A program made the translations under genes and the position numbers. From WTFV01 sp965200895 (GTDB lineage: Bacteria > Acidobacteriota > Vicinamibacteria > Vicinamibacterales > UBA8438): DNA of 64,000 nucleotides. The notes under the pieces were generated by a model, which was not told where the DNA came from, made no database searches, and saw nothing but the letters and a program-made list of their open reading frames with translations. The stretch spans positions 31,411-95,410 of the forward strand of contig CBDAVM010000003.1 of the NCBI GenBank assembly GCA_965200895.1. Direction: 5' to 3'. How positions within the stretch are numbered: the stretch's first letter is position 1; every line of letters starts with the position of its first letter. This document shows positions 1-7,829 of this stretch, one piece after another.

Positions 1-70
1 GCCAGCCCCGCAGACGGATGCGCCGGATGTCGGCCTCGCCGTACGGGATGCGGGGGTAGGTCGTGGCCAT
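1..70 (-). CDS. AAA-ATPase-like / PD-(D/E)XK family protein, N-terminal fragment
   Basis: The first 23 codons of a minus-strand gene are visible before it leaves the window. It starts MATTYPRIPYGEADIRRIR. A short N-terminus of the form I-P-Y/I-G-x-x-D-F/I-x-x-[IL]-R, followed in full-length proteins by a Y-V-D-K-T stretch, is characteristic of the large prokaryotic AAA-ATPase-like family (PF09820) that carries a C-terminal PD-(D/E)XK nuclease-like domain. The role of that family is poorly known; it expands in anaerobes and environmental bacteria and is often mobile. Only the motif match supports this call, so the rest of the gene has to be read outside the window. Confidence 0.45.
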   Translation of the reverse strand, partial: MATTYPRIPYGEADIRRIRLRGW

Positions 71-180
71 CGGTGCCTCGGCCGCCGGATCGGCAACCCT
101 GCTGCCGATCATGCCACACAGGGCGCCCATTCGGCCGGAGTCCGGAACGTCGTGAACTGTTGAAGACCCGTGAGGACATC

Positions 181-207
181 CGTCGATCCCGTCGATCCCG
201 TCGATCA
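181..207. repeat. Three 9-bp direct repeats in the intergenic region
   Basis: The unit cgtcgatcc is repeated twice exactly and once with one change, in the 220-bp gap between the divergent partial gene at 1..70 and the coiled-coil gene at 291. Nothing else recognisable lies in that gap apart from a weak TAGACT box near 228. Confidence 0.5.
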
Positions 208-290
208 GGTCGTCAGGCGTCTCCGTGATAGACTCGTGGTGGCTGCCCTTGCCCCCACAACCGCGGGAAACGGATTTCCGCAGGTGGCCC

Positions 291-707
291 ATGTCCGATC
301 ACGCTACGGCTGACCGTTCGGCGACGCCCGCCTGGTACAGGGCGGAGACATCCATCCACAATCTCACGTTCCTGATCGGGATCGGTGCGATCATCGCAAC
401 CCTCATCGGCGGATCGTGCTCCACGTCCGCACTGCTCGGTGACCTGCGAACCGAGGTGCGCGACCTGCGGACCGGGATGCGCGACCTGCGAACCGGGATG
501 CAGGACCTGCGAACCGAGATGCAGGACCTGCGAACCGAGATGCAGGACCTGCGGACCGAGATGCAGCGCCAGCTCAGCGCGGTGGCCGTGTGCATGCTCG
601 AACTGCGCAACCTCGTCGTTCGCGGCGACGGGGCCGCCGCCGGGGAGGCCTCGTCGGCGTGCGACAGCGTCCTGCGGGCCATCCTGGCGCCTTCCGCTGC
701 CGGCTGA
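291..707 (+). CDS. Membrane-anchored coiled-coil protein with heptad repeats
   Basis: A 138-residue protein of unknown function. Residues about 25-45 form one hydrophobic segment (LTFLIGIGAIIATLIGG), probably a membrane anchor. It is followed by six perfect or near-perfect heptads of the form D-L-R-T-E/G-M-Q/R (about residues 51-92), which predict a parallel coiled coil with L and M at the core positions. The C-terminal tail contains two cysteines. Proteins of this type (short anchor plus exactly repeating heptads) are common beside AAA-ATPase-like genes and are usually annotated hypothetical. Start: an upstream in-frame ATG at 225 exists, but the ATG at 291 is preceded by a purine-rich gcaggtgg stretch and gives a compact N-terminus. 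Function is unknown. Confidence 0.6.
   Translation: MSDHATADRSATPAWYRAETSIHNLTFLIGIGAIIATLIGGSCSTSALLGDLRTEVRDLRTGMRDLRTGMQDLRTEMQDLRTEMQDLRTEMQRQLSAVAVCMLELRNLVVRGDGAAAGEASSACDSVLRAILAPSAAG
441..566 (+). repeat. Six tandem 21-bp repeats encoding heptads
   Basis: Six consecutive 21-bp units start gacctgcg and differ at only a few positions; the last three are nearly identical. Each encodes one heptad of the coiled coil in the gene at 291..707, so gain or loss of units would keep frame and change rod length. Confidence 0.9.
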
Positions 708-884
708 CCGCCGGCCAGGGAAATCTTGAGGACCCTTCGAACGGAGCGGACGTTGCAGGAGAAACGCCGCGTCGCGGGTATCGACCGCCGGGGGACCGAG
801 TGGCGGACGCCTCCCGGCCCTGCCGCGGACCCGCCTTCCGCCCGGCGGCGGCGAGGCTGCGGGCGCCGACCGTCGAAGACGTCG

Positions 885-2780
885 ATGCGGTTCGCGGCGG
901 CGTGCCTGTTCGCAGCCATGCTCAGTCCGGCCGCCGCGGCCCAGGAGCGCGACGTCACCCCGACCGACCCTGCCACCGCCCCACTGGCGCTGGCGCTGAC
1001 CCCGACGGAATACAACAACACCGTCGCCGACCTGCTCGGCTTTCCGAGAGATGGCGAGCGCTGGCCGCCGCGGCCGGCCCTGGCCGACCGACTGAGCCCC
1101 CGGCGGGCGGCGAGCAGGGGAGTCTTCCTGCCCCCGCCACCGCCGCCGGTCTGGCCCTGGCGATTCCCCTCCGAGCCGGGCGCGAGCGGCTTCGAGGGAA
1201 TCGCGCAGGGACAGAGCCCGTCGTCGTATCAGGTCGAGGAGTTGCACCTGGCGGCGATGCATTTCGCGTCGTTCACGCTCCTGTCGCCGACATTCTTCAC
1301 CTGCGATGACCTGGCCGCGTTGTCACCCGCCGAGCAGGAGCACTGCGCGTGGACCAGCATCGAGCGGTTCGCCGAGCGCGCCTGGCGCCGCCCCCTCGAC
1401 ACGAGTGAACGAGAGCGGATCGCCACGTTCTGGCGGGCCAACCTCCCAGCCGGACCGCTCGACCAGGCGGTCGCGCTGACCGTCGCCGGTATCCTGCAGG
1501 CGCCCGCCTTCCACTTCCGGATCGAGCGGGGCGCTGCCGCGGGCGGCCGCCCCACCCCCTGGGAGATGGCGACCCGTCTCTCCTACTTCCTGTGGGACTC
1601 GATGCCGGACGCCGAGCTGTTCGCGGCGGCCGCGGCAGGCGCACTGTCGTCGCGCGAGGAGGTCGAGCGGCAGGCGCGGCGGATGCTGGAGGCCCCGAAG
1701 GCCCGGCCCGCGGTCGTCCACTTCCACAACCAGTGGCTCGGCACGGACGACGTGTTGCGCATCGCCCCCGCTCGCCGCGCCTTCGGGCCGCGGTTCGGCA
1801 TCTCGCCGGCACTGGAGACGGCTCGCGATGACGACGTCGAGTGGCCGACCATCATGGGCCCGGTGCGCCACTCGCTGAAGCTGGAGACCGAGCTGTTCGT
1901 CGAGCGGACCGTCTTCGATGGCGACGGCACGTTCACCGCCCTGCTGACCGACCACCACGGCTACCTGTCGGACGCGACGGCGCCGATCTACGGCGAGAGC
2001 GTCACCCGACTTCCCGACCGTCCGGACGTGACGCGACGGATCGAGTTCGTGGCGGCGTCCATCGGGCGCAAGGAACCGCTGACGCTCCACCCGGTCGAGT
2101 TCCCATCCGACCAGCGTGCCGGGGTGCTGACGCACCCGTCGGTCCTTGCGGTCGGCGCCTACGCGGTACAGCCCGGCCCCATCCTGCGCGGCGTACACGT
2201 GCTGGAGCGCATCGCCTGCCTGGAGCTGGGCACACCCGTTCAGGGAGCCGAGACCGCACTGCCGCCCGATTCGCTGGCGGTGACGAGCACGAACCGCGCG
2301 CGGACCGCCGCCGCGACCGCTCCGGCGACCTGCGCCGCCTGCCACCGGCGGATCAATCCTCCCGGGTTCGCGTTCGAGCACTACGATGCGCTCGGCGCGT
2401 GGCGCGCCCGTGACAACGGTCAGCCGGTCGATGCGAGCGGCTCCCTGATGCTGCCCGGCGGCGAGACGCTCACCTTCGCCGACGGCATCGATTTCGTTCA
2501 TCAGCTTGCAGCCAGCGACCGCGTGCGCGACTGCTACGCGCTGCACTGGACGCGCTACGCGCTCGGCGACCGCATCGACCCGGCGACGCCCGGGCTCGCA
2601 GCGATCCAGCGCGGTTTCCGCGAGGACGATTCCATCCGGGAGCTGCTGGTCTCCATCGCCGGCAGCGACCTCTTCCGCAGGAACCGGACGGCGGGCGACG
2701 ACACGCCCAACGACGTGGAGGCGGGCGACAGCACGGCGAGCACCGCCGACGCGGGTGACACTGCAGGAGGCACTCGATGA
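885..2780 (+). CDS. DUF1587/1595/1592/1588/1585 multidomain secreted cytochrome-like protein
   Basis: A 631-residue exported protein with the domain order seen in planctomycete, verrucomicrobial and acidobacterial proteins of this type: DUF1587 (LTPTEYNNTVADLLG, about residues 38-52), DUF1595 (about 158-210), DUF1592 (about 222-350, with RLSYFLWDSMPD), DUF1588 (about 408-505) and DUF1585 (about 550-610). A C-A-A-C-H haem-c site lies at residues 483-487, so it should be a periplasmic c-type haem protein. The exact reaction is not established for the family. A signal peptide follows the ATG at 885 (MRFAAACLFAAMLSPAAAAQ); the longer in-frame ATG at 726 would bury it behind about 50 low-complexity residues, so I prefer 885. 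The stop overlaps the ATG of the next gene (ATGA) with a strong caggagg site before it, indicating translational coupling with the DUF1552 protein, its usual partner. Confidence 0.85.
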   Translation: MRFAAACLFAAMLSPAAAAQERDVTPTDPATAPLALALTPTEYNNTVADLLGFPRDGERWPPRPALADRLSPRRAASRGVFLPPPPPPVWPWRFPSEPGASGFEGIAQGQSPSSYQVEELHLAAMHFASFTLLSPTFFTCDDLAALSPAEQEHCAWTSIERFAERAWRRPLDTSERERIATFWRANLPAGPLDQAVALTVAGILQAPAFHFRIERGAAAGGRPTPWEMATRLSYFLWDSMPDAELFAAAAAGALSSREEVERQARRMLEAPKARPAVVHFHNQWLGTDDVLRIAPARRAFGPRFGISPALETARDDDVEWPTIMGPVRHSLKLETELFVERTVFDGDGTFTALLTDHHGYLSDATAPIYGESVTRLPDRPDVTRRIEFVAASIGRKEPLTLHPVEFPSDQRAGVLTHPSVLAVGAYAVQPGPILRGVHVLERIACLELGTPVQGAETALPPDSLAVTSTNRARTAAATAPATCAACHRRINPPGFAFEHYDALGAWRARDNGQPVDASGSLMLPGGETLTFADGIDFVHQLAASDRVRDCYALHWTRYALGDRIDPATPGLAAIQRGFREDDSIRELLVSIAGSDLFRRNRTAGDDTPNDVEAGDSTASTADAGDTAGGTR

Positions 2781-4179
2781 TCACGCGCCGACATCTGCTC
2801 CGGCTCGGCGGCCTCGGTGCTCTCGGGGCCGGCTGGCCGGGCGGCGTGCTGCGGGCCTTCGCGGGGACGGCGGCGCCGCCCCGACGCCTCGTCGTCATCA
2901 GTCACTGCCATGGATGGCCGTACGCGGCCTGGCGGATGCGTCCGGCGGGCATGCCGGAGCACGCGCCCTGGTCGCTCGATCTCGCGTCGCTCGAACCGCG
3001 CGAGCTGAGCGCGCCGCTCGAACCGCTCCACCCCCACCGGCGCCGCCTGCTTGTCCTCGACGGCCTCGCACTGGCGACGGCCGAGCTCGACGCGGGCGGA
3101 AACCGCCACGACCGCGGTTGGATTCATGCCTGGACAGGCAACAACGCCGACTTCTCGGCGCGCGACACGCGCTCGACCTCCGCGTCGCTGGACCAGCTCG
3201 TCGCTGCGCACATCGCGCGGGCCGACCGGTTGCCGTCGCTGGAGCTGTCGGTGGACGCCGCGCTCGAGGCCGGCCGCCCCATCGCCTACAACCTCGGCGG
3301 CGTGCGCCTGCCGACCGAGAACACGCCGCTCGGCGCCTGGGAGCGGGTCTTCGGATCGGCCTCCTCCGGCGACGCGGTGGGCGCGCGGAGGCGCACCACG
3401 CTCGACTTCGCCTACCGCGAGTACCATGCGCTCTCCCCGGGCCTGGCCGCGGTCGAGCGGGCGCGGATCGAGTCCCACTTCGGGCTCGTCGACCGGCTCG
3501 GCCGCGGCTGGAGGGACTCGCGACCCTGGCCTGCGATGCGCCGCCGCGTCCTGCCGCCGCGGTCGAGCAGTACGACCGGCGCTTCGATGCATTCACCGAC
3601 ATCATCGCCGCCGCGTTCGGTTGCGACATCACGCGGGTGGTCTCGCTCTCGCTTGGCGAGATGCCGACGGCCGAGTTCGGCGCCGACCACATCAGCGACA
3701 AGGTCCACAAGGGCATCGCCCACTACATCCACGACGACCCGGTCCGCCACGCGGCGATGGCCGACTACGTGCGCCATCACGCGCGGCAGGTCGCGCGCCT
3801 CGTCGACACGCTGGAGGCGATCCCCGATGCGGGCGGCGGTTCGGTGATGGACAACACCCTGATCGTCTGGGGTTCGGAGCTCGGCGACGGCTGGCACGGC
3901 TACAGCCGCTACAACCCGGTGCTCATCGGCGGCTCGTGGGCCTTCCGTACCGGGCGCTACCTGTACTGGCCCGACCGCACACCCATACAGATGCGTGTTC
4001 CCACACCGGTTGCTCCGGGCGGCAGGACCCGGCTCGCCGGCGTGCCGCACCAGCGGCTGCTGGTGAGCGTGGCCCGAGCGATGGGCCTCGATGTGAACCG
4101 CGTCGGCCTCCGGCAGGTACGCGGCCAGCGCGGCGATTTCGTGGACGTGTCCGGCCCGCTGGACGGACTCACGGCGTAG
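2777..4179 (+). pseudogene. DUF1552 family Tat-exported protein, interrupted by a frameshift
   Basis: The N-terminal part (2777 to about 3504) carries a twin-arginine-type leader (M-I-T-R-R-H-L-L-R-L-G-G) and reads as a DUF1552 protein up to residues FGLVDRLGR. The conserved continuation (RLEGLATLACDAPP, then EQYDRRFDAFTDIIAAAFGCD, NTLIVWGSELGDG and the C-terminus) lies in the frame one base back, ending at 4179. Inserting one base near 3504 restores a single protein of about 467 residues, the usual family length. No slippery heptamer is visible, so programmed frameshifting is unlikely; either a recent mutation or an assembly error explains it. DUF1552 proteins are nearly always encoded directly after DUF1592-type proteins, as here (4-bp ATGA overlap). 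Their biochemical role is unknown. Confidence 0.8.
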
Positions 4180-4204
4180 ATCACCCGAACCCGCATACCG
4201 TCCT

Positions 4205-6232
4205 ATGATCTGGGGTGTGACTCCGACTCTCATCGCGCCGGCGTTGGTCGTCCTGGTGCTCGGCGTCCTGCCGGCCGCAGCCGACGGCCAGCCGGCAAGT
4301 GACGAGCCTGCAACTCGAAGCCTGACCACGGAACACGGTGAGTGGCCCGGCTATGGGGGCGACGCCGGGCATACGCGCTACTCGCCGCTCGACCAGGTGA
4401 ACGCCTCGAACTTCAGCCACCTGGAACTGGCCTGGCGCTTCCGGACCGACAACCTCGGCCCGGCGCCCGAGTTCAAGCTGGAAGGCACTCCGCTGGCGGC
4501 CGGCGGCGTGCTCTACGCCACCGGCGGCACGCGACGCGCGGTGGTCGCGCTAGACGCCGCGACCGGAGAACTCCTCTGGATGCAACGGGAGGACGAGGGC
4601 GAGCGGGCCGCTGCATCGCCACGCCGGCTGTCGGGCCGGGGACTGGCGTACTGGACCGACGGCGAGGAAGCACGAGTCCTGTACGTGACTATCGGCTTCC
4701 GCCTGGTGGCGCTGGACGCGGCGACCGGCGAACGGGTTCCCGGCTTCGGCGCCGGCGGCGCCGTCGACCTGAAGGCGGCGGCGTTCATCGGGGACGGCCG
4801 GCGGATCGATCCGGTCACCGGCGCCATCGGTTCGAACGCCACGCCGACCGTGGCGCGCGATGTCGTGATCGTCGGCGGTACGTTCGCCGACGGGGCGGCG
4901 CCGCCCACCCACAACCACATCAAGGGCCTCGTGCAGGCGTTCGACGTCCGCACCGGCCGGCGCCTGTGGACCTTCAACACGGTCCCGCGCCCCGGCGAGT
5001 TCGGGGCCGACACCTGGCTGGGCGATTCGTGGGGCACGAACGGCAACAACGGCGTCTGGACGCAGATCTCGGCCGATCCGGAGCTGGGCATCGCCTATCT
5101 GCCGGTCGAATCGCCGACCGGCGACTACTACGGCGGACACCGGCCGGGCGACAACCTCTTCGGCGAGAGCCTGGTCGCCGTCGATCTGCTGACCGGCGAG
5201 CGGCTCTGGCACTTCCAGCTCGTGCACCATCCGTTGTGGGGCTTCGACATGGCCAGCCCGCCGATCCTGGCCGACATCACCGTCGACGGGCGGGAGATTC
5301 GGGCGGTGGCGCAGCCCGGCAAGCAGGCGTTCCTCTACGTCTTCGACCGGGTCACGGGCGAGCCCGTCTGGCCGATCGAGGAACGGCCGGTGCCGCAGGG
5401 CGACGTGCCGGGCGAGTGGTACTCTCCGACGCAGCCGTTTCCGACGAAGCCGCCGGCCTACGACCGGCAGGGAGCCTCGCTGGACGATCTGATCGACTTC
5501 ACGCCGGCGCTGCGCGCAGAGGCGGTCGATCTGGTGTCGCGCTACCGGCTCGGGCCGATGTTCACGCCGCCGGTGGTCAGCCGCCCGGAGGGACCGATCG
5601 CGACGCTGGGCCTCGGCGCCGGCAGCGGCGGCACCAACTGGCCCGGCGGCGGCTACGATCCTGAAACGCACGTCCTGTACGTGCCGTCGCGGACCGGCTT
5701 CTACTCCTGGGAATTGATTCCGACGCCCGGCCCCGACGTCTCGGACATGCGCTACGTCAAGGGAACAGCGCAGTACGGCGTGGGCCACGGGGGTCTGCGG
5801 GACCTCCACGTGCAGGGCCTGCCCCTGGTCAAGCCTCCCTACGGGCGCCTGTCAGCCATCGACCTCGACCGCGGCGAGATCCTGTGGCAGCGGCCGCACG
5901 GCGACACGCCGGACCTGGTGAAGGACCACCCGGCGCTGGCGGATCTGGAGATCCCGCGCACGGGCGAACCCTGCACACATCTGATCGGTCCGCTCATCAC
6001 GGCAACGCTCGTCGTGATGGGCGAATGCGGCTTCCACCGGACGCCGGCCGGGCGCGGCGCGATGCTGCGGGCCTACGACAAGGCGTCGGGCGACGAGGTG
6101 GGCGCGGTGTTCATGCCGGCGCCGCAGTCGGGGTCGCCGATGACCTATCTGGCCGGCGGCCGGCAGTACATCGTCCTCGCGGTCAGCGGCCCCGGGCACC
6201 CCGGGGAGTACCTGGCGTTCCGGTTGCCGTGA
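4205..6232 (+). CDS. PQQ-dependent dehydrogenase, glucose-dehydrogenase-like, with altered active site
   Basis: A 675-residue exported quinoprotein with repeated propeller blades (A-x-D-A-A-T-G-E-x-x-W). The family oxidises sugars or alcohols in the periplasm with pyrroloquinoline quinone and passes electrons to quinones or cytochrome c. Leader: about residues 1-28. The stretch W-P-I-E-E-R-P-V-P-Q-G-D-V-P-G-E-W-Y and the Lys of Q-P-G-K-Q-A (aligned with the PQQ-contacting Lys of membrane glucose dehydrogenase) are present. However, the motif H-H-x-L-W-D-x-D, whose first Asp is the catalytic base in that group, reads H-H-P-L-W-G-F-D here (Gly346, Asp348). The paralogue at 50327..52333 keeps the Asp. 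Either substrate chemistry differs or the enzyme has become a non-catalytic propeller. Start: ATG at 4205; an in-frame GTG at 4217, seven bases after a TATGAT box, is an alternative. It follows the DUF1552 gene by 25 bp. Confidence 0.85.
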   Translation: MIWGVTPTLIAPALVVLVLGVLPAAADGQPASDEPATRSLTTEHGEWPGYGGDAGHTRYSPLDQVNASNFSHLELAWRFRTDNLGPAPEFKLEGTPLAAGGVLYATGGTRRAVVALDAATGELLWMQREDEGERAAASPRRLSGRGLAYWTDGEEARVLYVTIGFRLVALDAATGERVPGFGAGGAVDLKAAAFIGDGRRIDPVTGAIGSNATPTVARDVVIVGGTFADGAAPPTHNHIKGLVQAFDVRTGRRLWTFNTVPRPGEFGADTWLGDSWGTNGNNGVWTQISADPELGIAYLPVESPTGDYYGGHRPGDNLFGESLVAVDLLTGERLWHFQLVHHPLWGFDMASPPILADITVDGREIRAVAQPGKQAFLYVFDRVTGEPVWPIEERPVPQGDVPGEWYSPTQPFPTKPPAYDRQGASLDDLIDFTPALRAEAVDLVSRYRLGPMFTPPVVSRPEGPIATLGLGAGSGGTNWPGGGYDPETHVLYVPSRTGFYSWELIPTPGPDVSDMRYVKGTAQYGVGHGGLRDLHVQGLPLVKPPYGRLSAIDLDRGEILWQRPHGDTPDLVKDHPALADLEIPRTGEPCTHLIGPLITATLVVMGECGFHRTPAGRGAMLRAYDKASGDEVGAVFMPAPQSGSPMTYLAGGRQYIVLAVSGPGHPGEYLAFRLP

Positions 6233-6425
6233 GCCGGAGCGCCGGTGTGAACGCCGTCGGTTGACGCCGACCGGTCCAGTGACTACCTGGTCACCCGCTG
6301 TGAGCGAAGACGCCGTCGTTGGTCTCGACCGTGCGGCGCGCACCCGGCCGGCTGCCGTGAGCCGCGAGGGGACAGGCAGACTGCGCATCCTGCGATCGTG
6401 CGGCAGGAAATCGTGGAGGTCACGC

Positions 6426-7829
6426 ATGATCGCAAACACGAGACGTACGACTCCGGTCGCGACGGTCGTCCTGCTTCTCGGTGTCGCGGCGCCCATCCTG
6501 GCGCAGCCGTTCGACGGCGAACGGGATGCGCAGCCCGAGCGCGCCACGCTGGCCATCGTCGGCGGCCTGCTCATCGACGGGCACGAGGGACCGCCCATCC
6601 CCGGCGGCATCGTCCTCGTGGATGGCGACCGTATCGTGGCGGCCGGGAGCAGGGAAACGCTGGCCGTCCCCGACGGGGCGGAGGTCATCGACGCCTCGGG
6701 GATGACCATCCTGCCGGGGTTGATCGACGTCCACGTGCATCTGGACATCCTGGGACACTCGGACTACCAGCACTGGCACGGCACGCATAGGCCGGACTAC
6801 GCCGACATGATGGCGGTCTCCGCGCTTCAGCTTCTGATGAGCGGCGTCACCACGGCGGTCGACCTCGCAGGCAACCCGGACGCCCTGCGCACCACGCAGG
6901 AGCGGATCGGGAGCGGCGCGATCCCGGGGCCCCGCATCGTGGCCAGCATGGGCTGGATCACCAACTGGACGGACGAGCAGGTTCGGCGCCACCACCGCCG
7001 CACCCACACCGTCAATGTCCGCACCGTCCAGGAGGCCCGCGCCGCGGCGCGCACCGCCATCGCGCAGGGCGCCGGCATCCTCAAGGTCCACACGGGACTC
7101 ACCGAGGCCCAGTTGCGGGCGATCGCGGCCGAGGCCGACCGGAACGGGCTGCGGGTCACGGGACATGTGGGCGATCGCGACGACCTGCTGATGCGGATCC
7201 GGTCGGGCCAGGACGGCATCGAGCATCTCTACCTGTCGGCCGGCGACAGCCCCGTCATCCATCCCGACGTCATGGAGGGTCTGGTCGACCAGCAGACCTG
7301 GGTCGTGCCGACCATGATCCAGACGATGGTGCAGGGACTGGCGGTGGAGTGGCCGGACCGACGTGACAACCCGCGGGCGCGCGCCCTGACTCCGCCCGAC
7401 CTGTGGGCGGACATCCGACGCTCCATCGAGAACCCGCGCCGGTTCGGCTACTTCGGGGGCGGCCTGCGGGTGGGCCGCATGGCGGCGATGGACGCGAAGC
7501 TCCGGCAACTGCGGGACGCGGGCGTGCGGGTGCTGGTCGGGACGGACGCCGGCACACCGCTCAATTTTCACACCGACGCCACCTGGCAGGAGATGGACCT
7601 GATGGTCCGCTTCGGCTTCCCGCCGATGGAGGTCCTGGTCACCGCCACCCGCCGGAACGCCGAGTACCTCGGCCTCGCAGACGAGATCGGCAGCCTCACA
7701 CCCGGCAAACGGGCCGACATCATCGTCGTCGACGGCAACCCGCTGCTGAGCATGCGGGATCTCCGCAACGTGGTCGCGGTGGTCAGGGACGGCCGGGTCC
7801 ACAAGCGGCCCGACGCGGGGGCGCGGTAA
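6426..7829 (+). CDS. Secreted amidohydrolase family protein (imidazolonepropionase/prolidase-like)
   Basis: A 467-residue metal-dependent hydrolase of the amidohydrolase superfamily. A signal peptide (about residues 1-26, ending ILAQ) sends it to the periplasm. Metal ligands are visible: P-G-L-I-D-V-H-V-H (residues 97-105), a likely bridging Lys in I-L-K-V-H, His in T-G-H-V-G-D, and Asp in V-G-T-D-A-G. The C-terminal G-S-L-T-P-G-K-R-A-D-I-I-V closes the composite beta domain. Substrate cannot be read from sequence; exported members commonly act on N-acyl amino acids, dipeptides or Xaa-Pro substrates. Start chosen at 6426 because ggaggt lies eight bases upstream and the leader follows; the open frame extends to 6261 without a convincing start. 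It overlaps the next gene by one base (TAATG), suggesting they are cotranscribed hydrolases. Confidence 0.85.
   Translation: MIANTRRTTPVATVVLLLGVAAPILAQPFDGERDAQPERATLAIVGGLLIDGHEGPPIPGGIVLVDGDRIVAAGSRETLAVPDGAEVIDASGMTILPGLIDVHVHLDILGHSDYQHWHGTHRPDYADMMAVSALQLLMSGVTTAVDLAGNPDALRTTQERIGSGAIPGPRIVASMGWITNWTDEQVRRHHRRTHTVNVRTVQEARAAARTAIAQGAGILKVHTGLTEAQLRAIAAEADRNGLRVTGHVGDRDDLLMRIRSGQDGIEHLYLSAGDSPVIHPDVMEGLVDQQTWVVPTMIQTMVQGLAVEWPDRRDNPRARALTPPDLWADIRRSIENPRRFGYFGGGLRVGRMAAMDAKLRQLRDAGVRVLVGTDAGTPLNFHTDATWQEMDLMVRFGFPPMEVLVTATRRNAEYLGLADEIGSLTPGKRADIIVVDGNPLLSMRDLRNVVAVVRDGRVHKRPDAGAR

Noticed and set aside
213..1262. 349-codon minus-strand frame with H-P/L-G-S-Q-V repeats
   Set aside because: Its repeats are the reverse reading of the 21-bp heptad units, and it overlaps two plus-strand genes with better signals.
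2506..3500. Long Arg/Ala-rich plus frame across the DUF1592/DUF1552 junction
   Set aside because: Only its 3' part (after about 3504) matches a family; the 5' part is a shadow of the other frame.
3500..3515. Programmed -1 frameshifting in the DUF1552 gene
   Set aside because: No slippery heptamer or downstream pseudoknot is evident.
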